Assembly: GCA_000306725.1 (NCBI GenBank)
Contig: CP003083.1
Location: forward strand, 3,008,770-3,072,769
Source of the DNA: Methanolobus psychrophilus R15
Lineage (GTDB): Archaea > Halobacteriota > Methanosarcinia > Methanosarcinales > Methanosarcinaceae
Reading direction: 5' to 3'
Length of the DNA: 64,000 nt
The notes beneath the pieces are model-generated. The model had not been told where the DNA came from, did not search any database, and was given only the letters and a program-made list of their open reading frames with translations. Within the stretch, counting starts at the first letter, position 1. Each line of letters starts with the position of its first letter. Position numbers and translations under genes: made by a program. Shown piece by piece: positions 1-8,342 of the stretch.

Positions 1-1418
1 AGTATGAAACTATTGTAAGGGTGCTTGAAGAAGAAGGACTGCTTGGTGGCCTGGACGCTAAACAATGTCTTGATCCTAATCCTCACAGGAATGTTTCCAT
101 CCGCAATATAGACAGTGACTCTTATAACATGGTAGATAAAGCTACCAAAAAGCCTCTGGAAAGGGATATGACCAGGCTGCAGGCCTACAGGGAGGCTTTT
201 GAAGGCGCGGTCTACATCAATAAGGGAGTGCCTTATTGCGTCACAAAACTGGACCATGAGAAAAAGCAGATCCTTGTGGAGCAGGCAGATGACGGATATT
301 ATACGCGTTCTATGGTGTCCTCGGATATTATGATCAAAGACACTGTTCACAACAAGATCCTCTCCACCTGTAAGGATGTTAAGGTTGGTTTCGGGGATGT
401 GGATGTAACACAGCAGGTAACCGGGTATAAAAAGATACGGCAGCGCACCGATGATGACCTCGGGCAGTATTCCCTGCAGATGCCAAAGTTCACCCTCAGC
501 ACGGAAGCTCTCTGGCTGGAGATGCCTGTTCAGTTTGCTCAGGCAGTGGAAACACATGGCTGTGACTTTGCAGGCGGCATCCATGCTATCGAGCATGCAA
601 TTATCGGGATGTATCCCTTGCACCTGCTTGCCGACAGGAACGATGTTGGTGGAGTGTCAGCCACCGAGCACCCGGATCTTGAAGGCAAAAGCGGGATATT
701 CGTGTATGATGGACATCAAGGTGGGGTGGGGTATGCTGAGAGCGGGTATGGGAAGATCGTGGAGATGCTTGAGGTCACCCTGCGGTCTATCGAAAGCTGT
801 CCATGCTCTGAAGGATGCCCCTCTTGTATCCAGTCCCCAAAATGCGGGAACAATAACAATCCACTGGACAAGGATGCTGCCATCATTATGCTCAGGAAGA
901 TGCTTGGAAAGCCAGAGTATATCCCACAGAAGAAAAAGACAAATCTGAGACCCAGAGAGCATCAGGCATCACCCGCCATCGAAAGATCGAGGGAAAAACC
1001 CTTCGATACCGTAAGCGCCCTTGAGAGGGCAAGACGCAAGCTCCGGCAAAGGGGCAACAGGAGCGCAGCAGAATGGATCAATGAAGGGATCACAGCAGGA
1101 AAGGAAAAGAAAGATCATGTCGCTGCCTATGAGTGTTTTGAAGCCGCGTTGCAGCTTGAGCCCGATAACGGCCTTGCTCTCATGAACAAGGGCATAACAT
1201 ACATTCACCTGCGCAGGTACCAGATCGCCCTTGACTGCTTCAACAGACTTATTGCCACGGGACGCCGGCAGAGTTCGGTCTGGGTGCAGAAGGGTATTGC
1301 ATTGTACTATCTAGGGGATTACCGGAATGCTATCGCAGCCTATGATGAGGCTTTGAAAATAAATCCAGAGGATAAGAAAATAATAAAATACAGGGAAATG
1401 GCACAGGGGAAAGTGTAG
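1..1418 (+). CDS. MrfA-like DEAD/DEAH helicase, C-terminal part (DUF1998) with TPR extension; 5' end outside window
   Basis: The reading frame is open from base 3 to the stop at 1418, so this is the 3' part of a gene beginning left of the window. The visible part matches the DUF1998 C-terminal region of MrfA-type SF2 DNA-repair helicases. It has the AIEHAIIGMYPL helix, the IFVYDGHQGGVG stretch and a zinc-type cysteine cluster (CPCSEGCPSCIQSPKCG, about 797-845). A basic linker follows, then about three tetratricopeptide repeats (about 1060-1410), which are not a usual part of MrfA. TPRs usually bind partner proteins, so this helicase may be tethered to one. The motor domains are not visible, so helicase activity is inferred from the family. 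Confidence 0.85.
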   Translation, partial: YETIVRVLEEEGLLGGLDAKQCLDPNPHRNVSIRNIDSDSYNMVDKATKKPLERDMTRLQAYREAFEGAVYINKGVPYCVTKLDHEKKQILVEQADDGYYTRSMVSSDIMIKDTVHNKILSTCKDVKVGFGDVDVTQQVTGYKKIRQRTDDDLGQYSLQMPKFTLSTEALWLEMPVQFAQAVETHGCDFAGGIHAIEHAIIGMYPLHLLADRNDVGGVSATEHPDLEGKSGIFVYDGHQGGVGYAESGYGKIVEMLEVTLRSIESCPCSEGCPSCIQSPKCGNNNNPLDKDAAIIMLRKMLGKPEYIPQKKKTNLRPREHQASPAIERSREKPFDTVSALERARRKLRQRGNRSAAEWINEGITAGKEKKDHVAAYECFEAALQLEPDNGLALMNKGITYIHLRRYQIALDCFNRLIATGRRQSSVWVQKGIALYYLGDYRNAIAAYDEALKINPEDKKIIKYREMAQGKV

Positions 1419-1511
1419 GATGGAAATATGCTTTCAAGGGTTCTAATTCCTCTTCTACCTCCCCAAACAGATGTCCACAAGTTGAGGTCAAAAAGTGTTA
1501 AGTTTCCTTAT

Positions 1512-1910
1512 CTACGCTTCAATGACCTTTATATTGAAATTCAAGGCCTTACCTGCAAGGGGATGATTCATATCAAGTGTGACCTGTTCATCGCCGACCT
1601 CAGCTACCTTTGCAGGTATTTCCTGTCCATCAGGGGTTTTAACCAATAACATCATTCCCTCCTGGATTTCCATGTCTGAACGAATGACCGTTCTTGGAAT
1701 CTGTTGTGTAAGGGCTTCATCGTACTCACCATAAGCTTCTGATGGTTCGATCCTGAACTCCTTCTCTTGCCCTTCTTCCATACCTCTTACAGCTTCCTCA
1801 AAACCTGATATGACCTGGCCCGCACCGACTGTAAACTGGAGAGGTTCTCGCCCGTCTGAACAATCGAACACTGAACCGTCATCCAAAGTACCGGTGTAAT
1901 CTATCTTTAT
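1512..1910 (-). pseudogene. FKBP-type peptidyl-prolyl isomerase (SlyD-like), C-terminal fragment cut by the integrated element
   Basis: Reading leftward from 1910 gives IKIDYTGTLDDGSVFD and then a full FKBP/SlyD-like domain (VGAGQVISGFEEAVRGM, NHPLAGKALNFN) ending at 1512. These proteins fold other proteins by prolyl isomerisation. Upstream of 1910 the frame passes into the element, stays open for about 15 codons and has no ATG or GTG. The first usable codon is TTG at 1886, which would remove the first beta strand. The missing start (GTG TCA ATA CAA GAT GGA GAT ACG) lies at 23233-23267 on the same strand, and the two parts rejoin in frame to about 140 residues. An element-derived TATA-like AGTATAAAAAAC at about 1931-1942 could still drive this fragment. 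Confidence 0.88.
1900..1910 (+). other. Left attachment core (att direct repeat)
   Basis: TCTATCTTTAT, identical to 23233-23243. On the minus strand it encodes the conserved I-K-I-D codons of the FKBP gene. Host sequence lies to the left and element sequence to the right. Confidence 0.85.
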
Positions 1911-1941
1911 AGACCAAACTAATAGGTATAGTTTTTTATAC

Positions 1942-1957
1942 TTTGTTAGTATAGATT
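1942..1957 (+). repeat. Left arm-type inverted repeat of the element
   Basis: TTTGTTAGTATAGATT is the exact reverse complement of 23188-23203. It lies 31 bp inside the left core and partly overlaps the integrase promoter region, so integrase binding here could also control its own gene (inference). Confidence 0.8.
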
Positions 1958-1967
1958 AGCATGTGAT

Positions 1968-3332
1968 ATGATGTACTATAAAGACGTTACAAAATTTGAC
2001 TCCGTTAAATCTTGGTTTGCAGAGGTCAGACCTTCAGCCAACAGCAAGCGAAATCACATGGTAGCCCTAAACCAATACGTCGAATTCACAGGTATAAATC
2101 CCGATGAACTGATAGCGGAAGCTGAATTAGAAGAAGAAAGCATCTCTAAGTATAAAAGCAGGAAAATAAAAAAGCACCTAACAGACTTTAGAAACTTCCT
2201 TGAAGGTAACGATGAATATGGAGAACCTGACCCAAGCCTTAAAGCATACGCACCTAACACAGTCCGTCTCTACCTTCATTCAGTACATTCCTTCTACAAC
2301 TCCCACGAAATAACAACAAAGAGCATCAAGAATGACAAAAAGGCAATACCACTTGAAGAAAACACAAAACGTATTGAAGACAACACTCTTGTTGCCGACG
2401 TGCTCAAAAAATCCTCTCTAAAACAAAAAGCAATCATTCTCTCCATAGTCTCATCAGGTCTAGCATCTATCGATATACGCAATCTTCCACTAAAGAAATA
2501 CATCGAAGGTTACAACCCCGAAACCGAAGTATGCACCCTCAAACTTCGTCGCCATAAATCAGGCGTAGACTTTGTAACTTTCTTTAACCCAGAAGCGACT
2601 CGGGCCATAAACGATTATCTCGATGACCGTCGCAAGTCAAAAGACCCAGCCCAGCACATCTACAACAATGAGGGCTATCTTTTCATCGTTGATATTATTG
2701 AAAATTCCAACATCTACCTTGACCCTGAATACGATTCAAAGCGCATGGAATGTCACAAGCTCTTAAAATCAAAAAAACCCATTCCCGACCATCTTAAGCA
2801 CTATCAGAAACCGCGTGAAGACCACCGCCAATATAGTGTTCAGGGCTTTGTCAAAATGTTCCGTGACCTCTCGATGAGGTGTGGGATACACACTGAGGGC
2901 GCACATAACGTATTCAGAGCGCACAACCTCAGGAAGCTCTTTAAACAAATCCTTGAAAACAACAACGTGAACCACAACCTCATTGAGATGTGGATGGGAC
3001 ACGAAATAGGCGCGGTCAATGATGCCTACTCATCATATTCCCCTATTCAACTGGAGACTTACATAACCGTAATGCATTACCTCTACATAGACAAAAACTT
3101 TGAGATTACCGGAACCCTGCAAGCTGAGATAAAGAAATTGAAGAAGGAGAACGAAACACACCTCATCAATCAGGTAAACATTGACAAGCTACAAAAGAAG
3201 AACGATGAAATCATGCGCGAACTTGATGAAATAAAGAAAAAAGAAGCACTCAAAAAGGAAGGTTTAGAAGTGCTCTCTCCAGAAATTTTAGAATATATCC
3301 AGCAAGAAATAGCAAAAGTAGCTCATAAGTAA
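1968..3332 (+). CDS. Tyrosine recombinase (integrase) of the element
   Basis: This 454-residue archaeal tyrosine recombinase presumably catalyses insertion and excision at the FKBP core 58 bp upstream. Visible catalytic signatures are HNLR (H319, R322), MGHE (H345) and a tyrosine nine residues later (Y354). RRHKSG probably supplies the beta-hairpin lysine. The first arginine motif is unusual: SSGLASIDIRNL replaces the common TGLR type. The N-terminal third resembles a SAM-like core-binding domain. A lysine- and glutamate-rich coiled coil (about 380-440) follows the tyrosine, so the protein is longer than a typical Xer enzyme of about 300 residues. Two adjacent ATGs (1968, 1971) follow a GTGAT ribosome-binding site, with a TATA-like TTTTTTATAC about 30 bp upstream. 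Confidence 0.92.
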   Translation: MMYYKDVTKFDSVKSWFAEVRPSANSKRNHMVALNQYVEFTGINPDELIAEAELEEESISKYKSRKIKKHLTDFRNFLEGNDEYGEPDPSLKAYAPNTVRLYLHSVHSFYNSHEITTKSIKNDKKAIPLEENTKRIEDNTLVADVLKKSSLKQKAIILSIVSSGLASIDIRNLPLKKYIEGYNPETEVCTLKLRRHKSGVDFVTFFNPEATRAINDYLDDRRKSKDPAQHIYNNEGYLFIVDIIENSNIYLDPEYDSKRMECHKLLKSKKPIPDHLKHYQKPREDHRQYSVQGFVKMFRDLSMRCGIHTEGAHNVFRAHNLRKLFKQILENNNVNHNLIEMWMGHEIGAVNDAYSSYSPIQLETYITVMHYLYIDKNFEITGTLQAEIKKLKKENETHLINQVNIDKLQKKNDEIMRELDEIKKKEALKKEGLEVLSPEILEYIQQEIAKVAHK

Positions 3333-3759
3333 CTCTCGCAGTGCTACCTATAAGAAATGAAAAACATATGAATTATTTTTTATTTTTTTGTTAGGCCTTT
3401 AGGGAGTGGGCGCACCGTTGGAATTTGGCATTTGGCAGGTGTCGCGGCAGGTGGACAAAATCTGCGAAATCAAATGAAAAACATAAGTAACTTTTTTATA
3501 ATTTATTTATCATTAATAAGAAAAATACACAGAATCGACAGATAACGAAAATATTAAAATAAATACCAAAATATTATTATTTTTGGTTATATATACAGCA
3601 AATGCATATCGCTATCAGCAGACATTGAAAAATCCGTGCACTCTGTAAATAAATAATAACACTTGAGTATCTCGCCGGTGATTTTGGTATTGAGTTTATA
3701 TACCATTAGTTCTCATACTGATTGCAGATGCTAAATAAATGCATCTCAGAGGACCGACT
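3333..3759. other. Gene-free AT-rich stretch with a promoter at its right end
   Basis: AAATGAAAAACATA occurs twice (about 3355 and 3471), each followed by a T-rich run that could end transcription. A TATA-like TTTATATA at about 3695-3702 is well placed for the small gene at 3760. No convincing reading frame is seen. Confidence 0.5.
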
Positions 3760-3900
3760 ATGAACAAAACTGTCAACAAAATAAGCGCTGGTTTTACCCT
3801 TGACCAGGATATAGTCAGCCGCATCGAAGAAAACCGCGGAATCGCAAAGCGATCAACCTATGTGAACGAAGTATTAAGAAAAGCACTAATGAAAGAATGA
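3760..3900 (+). CDS. Small ribbon-helix-helix (CopG/Arc-like) DNA-binding protein
   Basis: This 46-residue protein shows the ribbon-helix-helix pattern: a polar strand (KISAGFTLDQDIVSRI), a helix, a turn containing G-I-A-K-R-S and the helix TYVNEVLRKALMK. Such proteins bind DNA as dimers and often repress their own operon or control plasmid copy number. The start is fixed by a GAGG ribosome-binding site 7 bp upstream. It is the first gene after the integrase and precedes the replication cluster, so a role as element regulator is likely. No partner toxin is visible beside it. Confidence 0.75.
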   Translation: MNKTVNKISAGFTLDQDIVSRIEENRGIAKRSTYVNEVLRKALMKE

Positions 3901-4065
3901 ATAGGAAGCCACACTCCGTACGCCAATACGAAGCGTGACCATACCTTAAACAGTCTGCAAAGACAGCATCTGTTACATATAACAATGAAACTTACGCTGT
4001 CCTCTTATAAAAAACATACTGTTTAATTTTGGTCGCGATGTGGCTCTCCTTTCAAGGAGAATAAC

Positions 4066-4206
4066 ATGCAAAAGAAATCAATAGCTTGGGCTCTGAGAGT
4101 CCACACCGAAAACCCCGATATCGTTAAGCACTGGTCACAGTCATCCGATATCATTGAGAAAGCATTAGCGAACGCCATAAGAGAAGCAGTGGAGGGTCAG
4201 AGGTGA
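4066..4206 (+). CDS. Small unknown protein, possible second ribbon-helix-helix-type regulator
   Basis: A 46-residue frame starts at ATG 4066 after a strong AAGGAGA ribosome-binding site and ends in a 4-bp overlap (GTGA) with the next gene at 4203, so the two are translationally coupled. It is highly helical at the C-terminus (SDIIEKALANAIREAVEG), which resembles the second helix of ribbon-helix-helix proteins, but the N-terminal strand is not clear. A TATA-like CTTATAAAAAAC about 50 bp upstream probably starts this operon, which runs on to the helicase gene at 4861. Confidence 0.65.
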   Translation: MQKKSIAWALRVHTENPDIVKHWSQSSDIIEKALANAIREAVEGQR

Positions 4207-4715
4207 CTGAAAATACGACGCCTCAATTATCTGGATTTACAGAAATCATATACTCGAAGACAGCAAAAGCACGCTTTAAAATACTTGAACTCAGGATTGC
4301 AACAATCGATTGCACTGATTCCACCGACTTACACAAAGAGTTCACTGAATTAATGAGAAAAGTATGCACCATGGAGAGCATTGACGAACTCTTGAAGGAA
4401 GCAGGCATAAACAATGCGGTAATCACAAGCGAGCCCCTTGGATACATTATGAGTGAATCCAGAAACAAGATAGCGCCACTTTATCAGCAAAACTACCAAT
4501 ACGTCGGTTCATCTCTAGAGGATATTAACGATATTAGGACAATTTTAAGCCATCATGGATACGACCTGACAGATGAAGAGTTTGAAGCTTTGGAAGCAAG
4601 ATTAGTGTATCGCGAATCTTTCTATCGGCCGGATTGTGTCGCTGATGAAGAGACTCCAAAAGAGACCAACACAAAAAAAACTGGCAGGAACAGCAAGAAG
4701 GGAGGCCAGAAATGA
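4203..4715 (+). CDS. Hypothetical protein in the replication operon
   Basis: This is a 170-residue acidic-then-basic protein with no family I recognise. It starts with GTG 4203 overlapping the previous stop. The middle is helical, and the last 25 residues are rich in Lys, Thr and Gly (NTKKTGRNSKKGGQK), which suggests nucleic-acid contact. Its stop overlaps the start of the next small gene (ATGA at 4712). The tight coupling to an SF3 helicase gene makes a role in replication or its control plausible, but this is inference. Confidence 0.7.
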   Translation: MTENTTPQLSGFTEIIYSKTAKARFKILELRIATIDCTDSTDLHKEFTELMRKVCTMESIDELLKEAGINNAVITSEPLGYIMSESRNKIAPLYQQNYQYVGSSLEDINDIRTILSHHGYDLTDEEFEALEARLVYRESFYRPDCVADEETPKETNTKKTGRNSKKGGQK

Positions 4716-4864
4716 AACAAGATTATATCTCCTCCCACACCCCTTTTTTTACACCCAAGGAGTGCAGGAAGGCCATAAGTAACGTATCATCACGTATGAG
4801 CAACCATACGTTATCCTTAAAGCATATAAATCTTTCTGATAGGTGCCTCGGGGTGGTCGTATGA
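4712..4864 (+). CDS. Small protein (50 aa) bridging to the replication helicase
   Basis: The frame starts at ATG 4712 inside the previous stop (ATGA), with a strong GGAGG site at 4701-4705, and ends in an ATGA overlap with the helicase start at 4861. The protein (TPKECRKAISNVSSRM, two Cys) has no family I recognise. Four-base overlaps on both sides, with a good ribosome-binding site in front, argue that it is translated. It also means the helicase start should be ATG 4861 rather than the upstream in-frame GTG at 4843. Confidence 0.6.
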   Translation: MKQDYISSHTPFFTPKECRKAISNVSSRMSNHTLSLKHINLSDRCLGVVV

Positions 4865-6513
4865 GTGCAGAATCCTCCACACAGCCTGCCTTTGCTGAAA
4901 AGGATGTTTGCATAAGGCAGCAACTGACCGCAATAGCAAACAAGACCATGGAAGAGACTTGGGACTGGGATAAGGTCAAATTTGCTATCGCTGACTTTAA
5001 TATGGAATCAGAGGAGTCCCTCAGTCCCGAAGAACTGACCGCATTTGCGGACGACTTTGAACGGGAAGTTTTTGCGAAGAGCATTGAGGCGCTTTTTGGA
5101 ATCAAAGACTACAAAGGCAAGAGCCCAGATGCTGACGCCGAAAGCTACGAGATAAAAGTGAGCGCTGCCGACATTGGCAGAATGGTAATCCGCACCCATA
5201 ATATCTACGTACTTTCGACATCCAAGGAGTTCCTAATATATGATCCAAAATTGGGCCATTACATCAGTGATGGAACCAAGCTCCTCTATTGTCACCGAGT
5301 CAGAAAAGCCATCAGACAAACTTATCGTGCGGTCTACGTTGGGGAAGATGGGAAAAGAGGCTACGACCCGTCCCCATCTTTCATCGAAGCCGTCCTGCGG
5401 TTTATCATAGATGAGCGTACTGTCGACAAGGCTACCCATTTCCCTATTCGCTTAGATATCTTGCCTCTCAAGAACGGGGTTCTTGACCTAGCGACAAGGG
5501 AACTACACCCACACGGTCCTGCCAATATGCTCCTATATACTCTGAACGTCGAATATGACCCAACTGCCGAATGTCCCGTGATTGTTCAATATCTGGAGGA
5601 CCTTGAAAAGAGAGGCATAATTGATGCTGTCACTGTGCAGAGTCAACTGGAATTTTTTGGCTATTGCCTAACACCCGACAAGAGCTTGGAAGCGATGATG
5701 ATACTGGTTGGTGAACCTGGATGTGGCAAATCTACCCTCATCGAAATGTTAATGGAGTTGCTGGGTTTATCCCTGTATTCAGCCGAAACCATGCATGACC
5801 TTGAGGAATATCCATTCTCTCCTGCCAATCTCGAAGATAAGCATCTGAACGTGTGCACTGATATTGGTTCCCGCAAAATCAAAGACTGTCCAAACCTCAA
5901 AAAAGCAATCAGTGGCGAACCTCTCAACGCTAACCGAAAAGGGATACAGCCCTATCAGTTCAGGCCCTACGCGCGCATGCTTTTCGCAGCAAACAAGCTC
6001 CCGGAGCTCAGTGATGAGGATGAAGCAATATATCGCCGAATACTTCTGGCGGTTTACAAGGGCAAGATCCCCCTTGCAGAAAGAGATCCCACATTAAAAG
6101 ACCGGCTCAAAGCGCCTGATGAAATGTCCGGATTCCTCAACATGCTGCTCGATGCGAGAGATGTGCTATATAAGAGAGGTAACTTTATAAACCGGTTCGA
6201 TATTGAGGAAAATAAGAGGCTTTATAAAACAGTCCAAGACCCACTCAAAATGTTTGTCAGCGAATGTTTTTCTGAAGCAGAAGGTATGGATATAGTCAAG
6301 GACGAAGCTTATACCTTCTACAAAGACATCTGGTGCCCCCTCAGAAGTGTAAAGCCAGTCACAATCAACAGCTTCAAGAGCAGCATAACCAAGAACGAAC
6401 AGCACAGGTTCCCCAGTGGCAGGGGCAAGAAGTCAGTGTATGGCGACAATCGACCTCAGGTGTGGACAAATTGTGAGCTACTGCCTGCAACAAGTGGAAA
6501 ATGCGGGAGTTAA
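4861..6513 (+). CDS. D5/P4-type primase-helicase (SF3 helicase), probable replication initiator
   Basis: The 550-residue protein has a D5_N-like region (LPLKNGVLDLATRELHPHG, about residues 190-210), then an SF3 helicase core. Visible are Walker A GEPGCGKST (about 284-292), a Walker B-like LNVCTDIGS and the motif ARMLFAANKLPELSDED followed by the IYRRIL arginine region. Such proteins unwind DNA at the origins of phages, plasmids and archaeal elements and often carry a primase domain at the N-terminus. I cannot see a clear primase active site in the first 170 residues. Iteron-like repeats begin 84 bp after the stop. Confidence 0.88.
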   Translation: MSAESSTQPAFAEKDVCIRQQLTAIANKTMEETWDWDKVKFAIADFNMESEESLSPEELTAFADDFEREVFAKSIEALFGIKDYKGKSPDADAESYEIKVSAADIGRMVIRTHNIYVLSTSKEFLIYDPKLGHYISDGTKLLYCHRVRKAIRQTYRAVYVGEDGKRGYDPSPSFIEAVLRFIIDERTVDKATHFPIRLDILPLKNGVLDLATRELHPHGPANMLLYTLNVEYDPTAECPVIVQYLEDLEKRGIIDAVTVQSQLEFFGYCLTPDKSLEAMMILVGEPGCGKSTLIEMLMELLGLSLYSAETMHDLEEYPFSPANLEDKHLNVCTDIGSRKIKDCPNLKKAISGEPLNANRKGIQPYQFRPYARMLFAANKLPELSDEDEAIYRRILLAVYKGKIPLAERDPTLKDRLKAPDEMSGFLNMLLDARDVLYKRGNFINRFDIEENKRLYKTVQDPLKMFVSECFSEAEGMDIVKDEAYTFYKDIWCPLRSVKPVTINSFKSSITKNEQHRFPSGRGKKSVYGDNRPQVWTNCELLPATSGKCGS

Positions 6514-6596
6514 TCTTGCAATTTCCATTTCCCTCCTTTTTTGCCAGTATGCATTGATCCCTTTAAATAAAACCTACCTCATGTTAATCCAATTCC

Positions 6597-6960
6597 TGTC
6601 TGAGTTGCATAATGCGTCTATTGATAGCGAATGTCTGCCCTGCTAGGTCTCTTGTCTGACTTATGTCTGACCTATTTACAATGTTAAATTAGTGTAGTGG
6701 CTATGTGTTTTTTATTCATTTTATTCTCTATGTCTGACTATAGCTTAAGGTGAAATGTGAATGAAGAAAAAGAAGTAATGCAAAATAATAAGAATAATAT
6801 TGAACTGCGAATTCGAAGACAAGTCAGACAACTGTCTAAAAGAGCTCTTCCATCATTGTTTTTTAGCAATTTTCGAACTTTTTCATCTCAGACAAATGGT
6901 GCAAATCGAGTGTGGGAGTCACTAAGCTAAAGTCAGACACGCTTCTCAACTATGTCTGAT
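6597..6960. repeat. Iteron cluster TGTCTGAC, candidate replication origin
   Basis: TGTCTGA(C) or close variants occur at 6597, 6632, 6653, 6664, 6731 and 6953, and in reverse (GTCAGACA or TCAGACA) at 6823, 6888 and 6932. The flanks are AT-rich. Dense, partly inverted short repeats directly after a D5-type helicase gene are the usual make-up of an origin bound by the element's initiator. Origin function is inferred. Confidence 0.65.
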
Positions 6961-7011
6961 AAAGGTATCATAATACAGTGGAGCTGTCTATACAAGGTTT
7001 AATGTTTAGCC

Positions 7012-7035
7012 TCCACAGTTCCCTGCCTGCGGTTT
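7012..7035 (+). repeat. Dispersed element repeat, copy 1
   Basis: CCACAGTTCCCTGCCTG followed by CGGTTTG, in plus orientation. Confidence 0.5.
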
Positions 7036-7195
7036 GTTTTTCATCCAGTCGAAAATCGATTTTGAGGGCTTCTGTCAAACAGACATACTTGCATATCGAC
7101 CATGAAGAGAAAACCCTGCTTAGACCCTTCTCATGCCCTCAATTCAACAACAAAAGACTCATTTTGAGCATCTCTAACGTGTGGTAGGGCTTCAT

Positions 7196-7220
7196 CCACA
7201 GTTCCTGCCTGCATTGCCTG
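7196..7220 (+). repeat. Dispersed element repeat, copy 2
   Basis: CCACAGTTCCTGCCTGC, preceded by GGGCTTCAT as in later copies. Confidence 0.5.
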
Positions 7221-7356
7221 CTGTTTAATATGCTTTGCCGAGATGTGCAGCCCTTTTGAGGGTCAACAGTTTTCAGGGGTGTAAGAACCTTAACCATGTG
7301 GTGTGAGGGCTAGGAAGGGCAAGGATAGGGCTTTGAGGGCTGTTTTTTCATATTAC

Positions 7357-7464
7357 GAAACAATAGCCGCAAATTCAATGCTCCGCCTCGCTGCGCTCGT
7401 CGCCGCATTAGCTCGGTTCCGCTACGCGGAGCCTCCTCGCATTTGTGCGGCCATTGTTTCTCCC
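7357..7464. repeat. Large GC-rich imperfect inverted repeat
   Basis: GAAACAATAGCCGCAAAT at the left end pairs with ATTTGTGCGGCCATTGTTTC at the right end, and inside it GCTCCGC pairs with GCGGAGC. The transcript would fold into one long stem-loop. It could be a structured RNA, a miniature inverted-repeat element or a single-strand recombination site; nothing seen here decides between these. Confidence 0.5.
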
Positions 7465-7487
7465 AACCCTAAAACTCCCAACTAAAA

Positions 7488-7508
7488 CACAGGCAGGGCC
7501 CCTGTGGG
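7488..7508 (-). repeat. Dispersed element repeat, copy 3 (reverse)
   Basis: CACAGGCAGGGCCCCTGTGG, nearly palindromic, so it can form its own hairpin. Confidence 0.5.
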
Positions 7509-7591
7509 CGGAAATAGCGATATCAAGAGCCGCAAAATTATAAATAGCAGCGCTGCGGATTGTTTTTAATAATATTCGAGGAGCTGAGACT

Positions 7592-7876
7592 ATGCAAAGT
7601 CGATTACGTGAATTCGATAACTCTTACAAGCTGGGACACATTAAACCATCAGTAAAAACATTCCCCATAAAAGAACAACGATTTTTTATAAGGGACTGCA
7701 TTGCTTTTATCAAGCAAAATGAGCATGCTGAGCAATTGCAGGAAAAGGTCGATGAATGGATTGCTGACCGGATTCGAAGGTATGGGATGCCATTGAATGA
7801 AGTGGAGCTTCATGATTTTGAGGAGCACGTTGCTGGTCTTTATTATCCAAGATTAACGCTTAGCTTGAAAAAATGA
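7592..7876 (+). CDS. Hypothetical protein, 94 aa
   Basis: A charged, helical protein without recognisable family, membrane segment or Cys motif. The start ATG 7592 has GAGGAG 9 bp upstream and an archaeal TATA-like ATTATAAATAG about 55 bp upstream, so it is probably expressed as a single gene. It sits between the probable origin and a dispersed repeat copy. Confidence 0.65.
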   Translation: MQSRLREFDNSYKLGHIKPSVKTFPIKEQRFFIRDCIAFIKQNEHAEQLQEKVDEWIADRIRRYGMPLNEVELHDFEEHVAGLYYPRLTLSLKK

Positions 7877-7928
7877 TCCCAACGATAAAAGGGTCTGTTT
7901 TTTGGGAGTCTGCTTCAGAGTGAACCTC

Positions 7929-7946
7929 CCAGGCAGGGCCCTGTGG
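7929..7946 (-). repeat. Dispersed element repeat, copy 4 (reverse)
   Basis: CCAGGCAGGGCCCTGTGG, palindrome-like, 52 bp after the preceding stop codon. Confidence 0.5.
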
Positions 7947-8051
7947 ACTTTGTATTGCTTCTAAGGAGGGCTTAGGTAGGGATATTATCAGTGTATCTGA
8001 TGAGGCCGAGGTTCAGTAGGATAAGAGTAGAACAGGTGGGCATAAAAAATG

Positions 8052-8117
8052 GTTCAGGTAGCCAGAGAAAATCAAGACATTCGGAATTTATGGGCAGAAA
8101 CCAAATCACCTGAACCT
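8052..8117. repeat. Inverted repeat GGTTCAGGT / ACCTGAACC
   Basis: Two 9-bp arms about 50 bp apart upstream of the promoter for the Cys-rich gene. It could be an operator or a weak hairpin. Confidence 0.35.
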
Positions 8118-8232
8118 GTTTAGAAGTATGCACTGAAAGAATATAAACTTTTCATATAATTTCCAATAGTTATTTTGCATACGATGTTTGATTTTCCACC
8201 GCGAGTGTTTTTTAATGCTAATAGGGCGCTGC

Positions 8233-8325
8233 ATGGCGTTTATGGCTAAAAGGTTTATATGCGTTGCTTGCATAGTATATTTGATGATTATCAGCAAGCT
8301 TCGACTTGATGGTAATGAAAAATAA
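8233..8325 (+). CDS. Possible 30-aa membrane peptide
   Basis: A short frame (MAKRFICVACIVYLMIIS) with one hydrophobic stretch ends 17 bp before the next gene. Against it, a TATA-like GGTTTATATG (about 8251-8260) that fits the next gene lies inside it, and no good ribosome-binding site precedes it. Confidence 0.2.
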   Translation: MAFMAKRFICVACIVYLMIISKLRLDGNEK

Positions 8326-8342
8326 GACGGAGAAAATCAAAA

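Larger units (their letters stand above)
6514..7591. other. Large intergenic region: probable origin, dispersed repeats and a large inverted repeat
   Basis: Over 1 kb without a convincing gene lies between the replication helicase and the next small gene. It holds TGTCTGAC iterons (6597-6960), three copies of the element-specific GC-rich repeat (7012, 7196, 7488) and a GC-rich inverted repeat (7357-7464). Frames of 60-75 codons exist but lack ribosome-binding sites and run through these repeats. Confidence 0.6.

Noticed and set aside
1428..1649. Plus-strand frame of 73 codons
   Set aside because: It lies antisense to the FKBP coding region and has no ribosome-binding site.
4843..4860. GTG 4843 as start of the D5 helicase
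   Set aside because: ATG 4861 overlaps the preceding gene's stop as ATGA, in keeping with the chain of overlaps in this operon.
7303..7485. Plus-strand frame of 60 codons
   Set aside because: It runs through both arms of the large inverted repeat and is explained by it.
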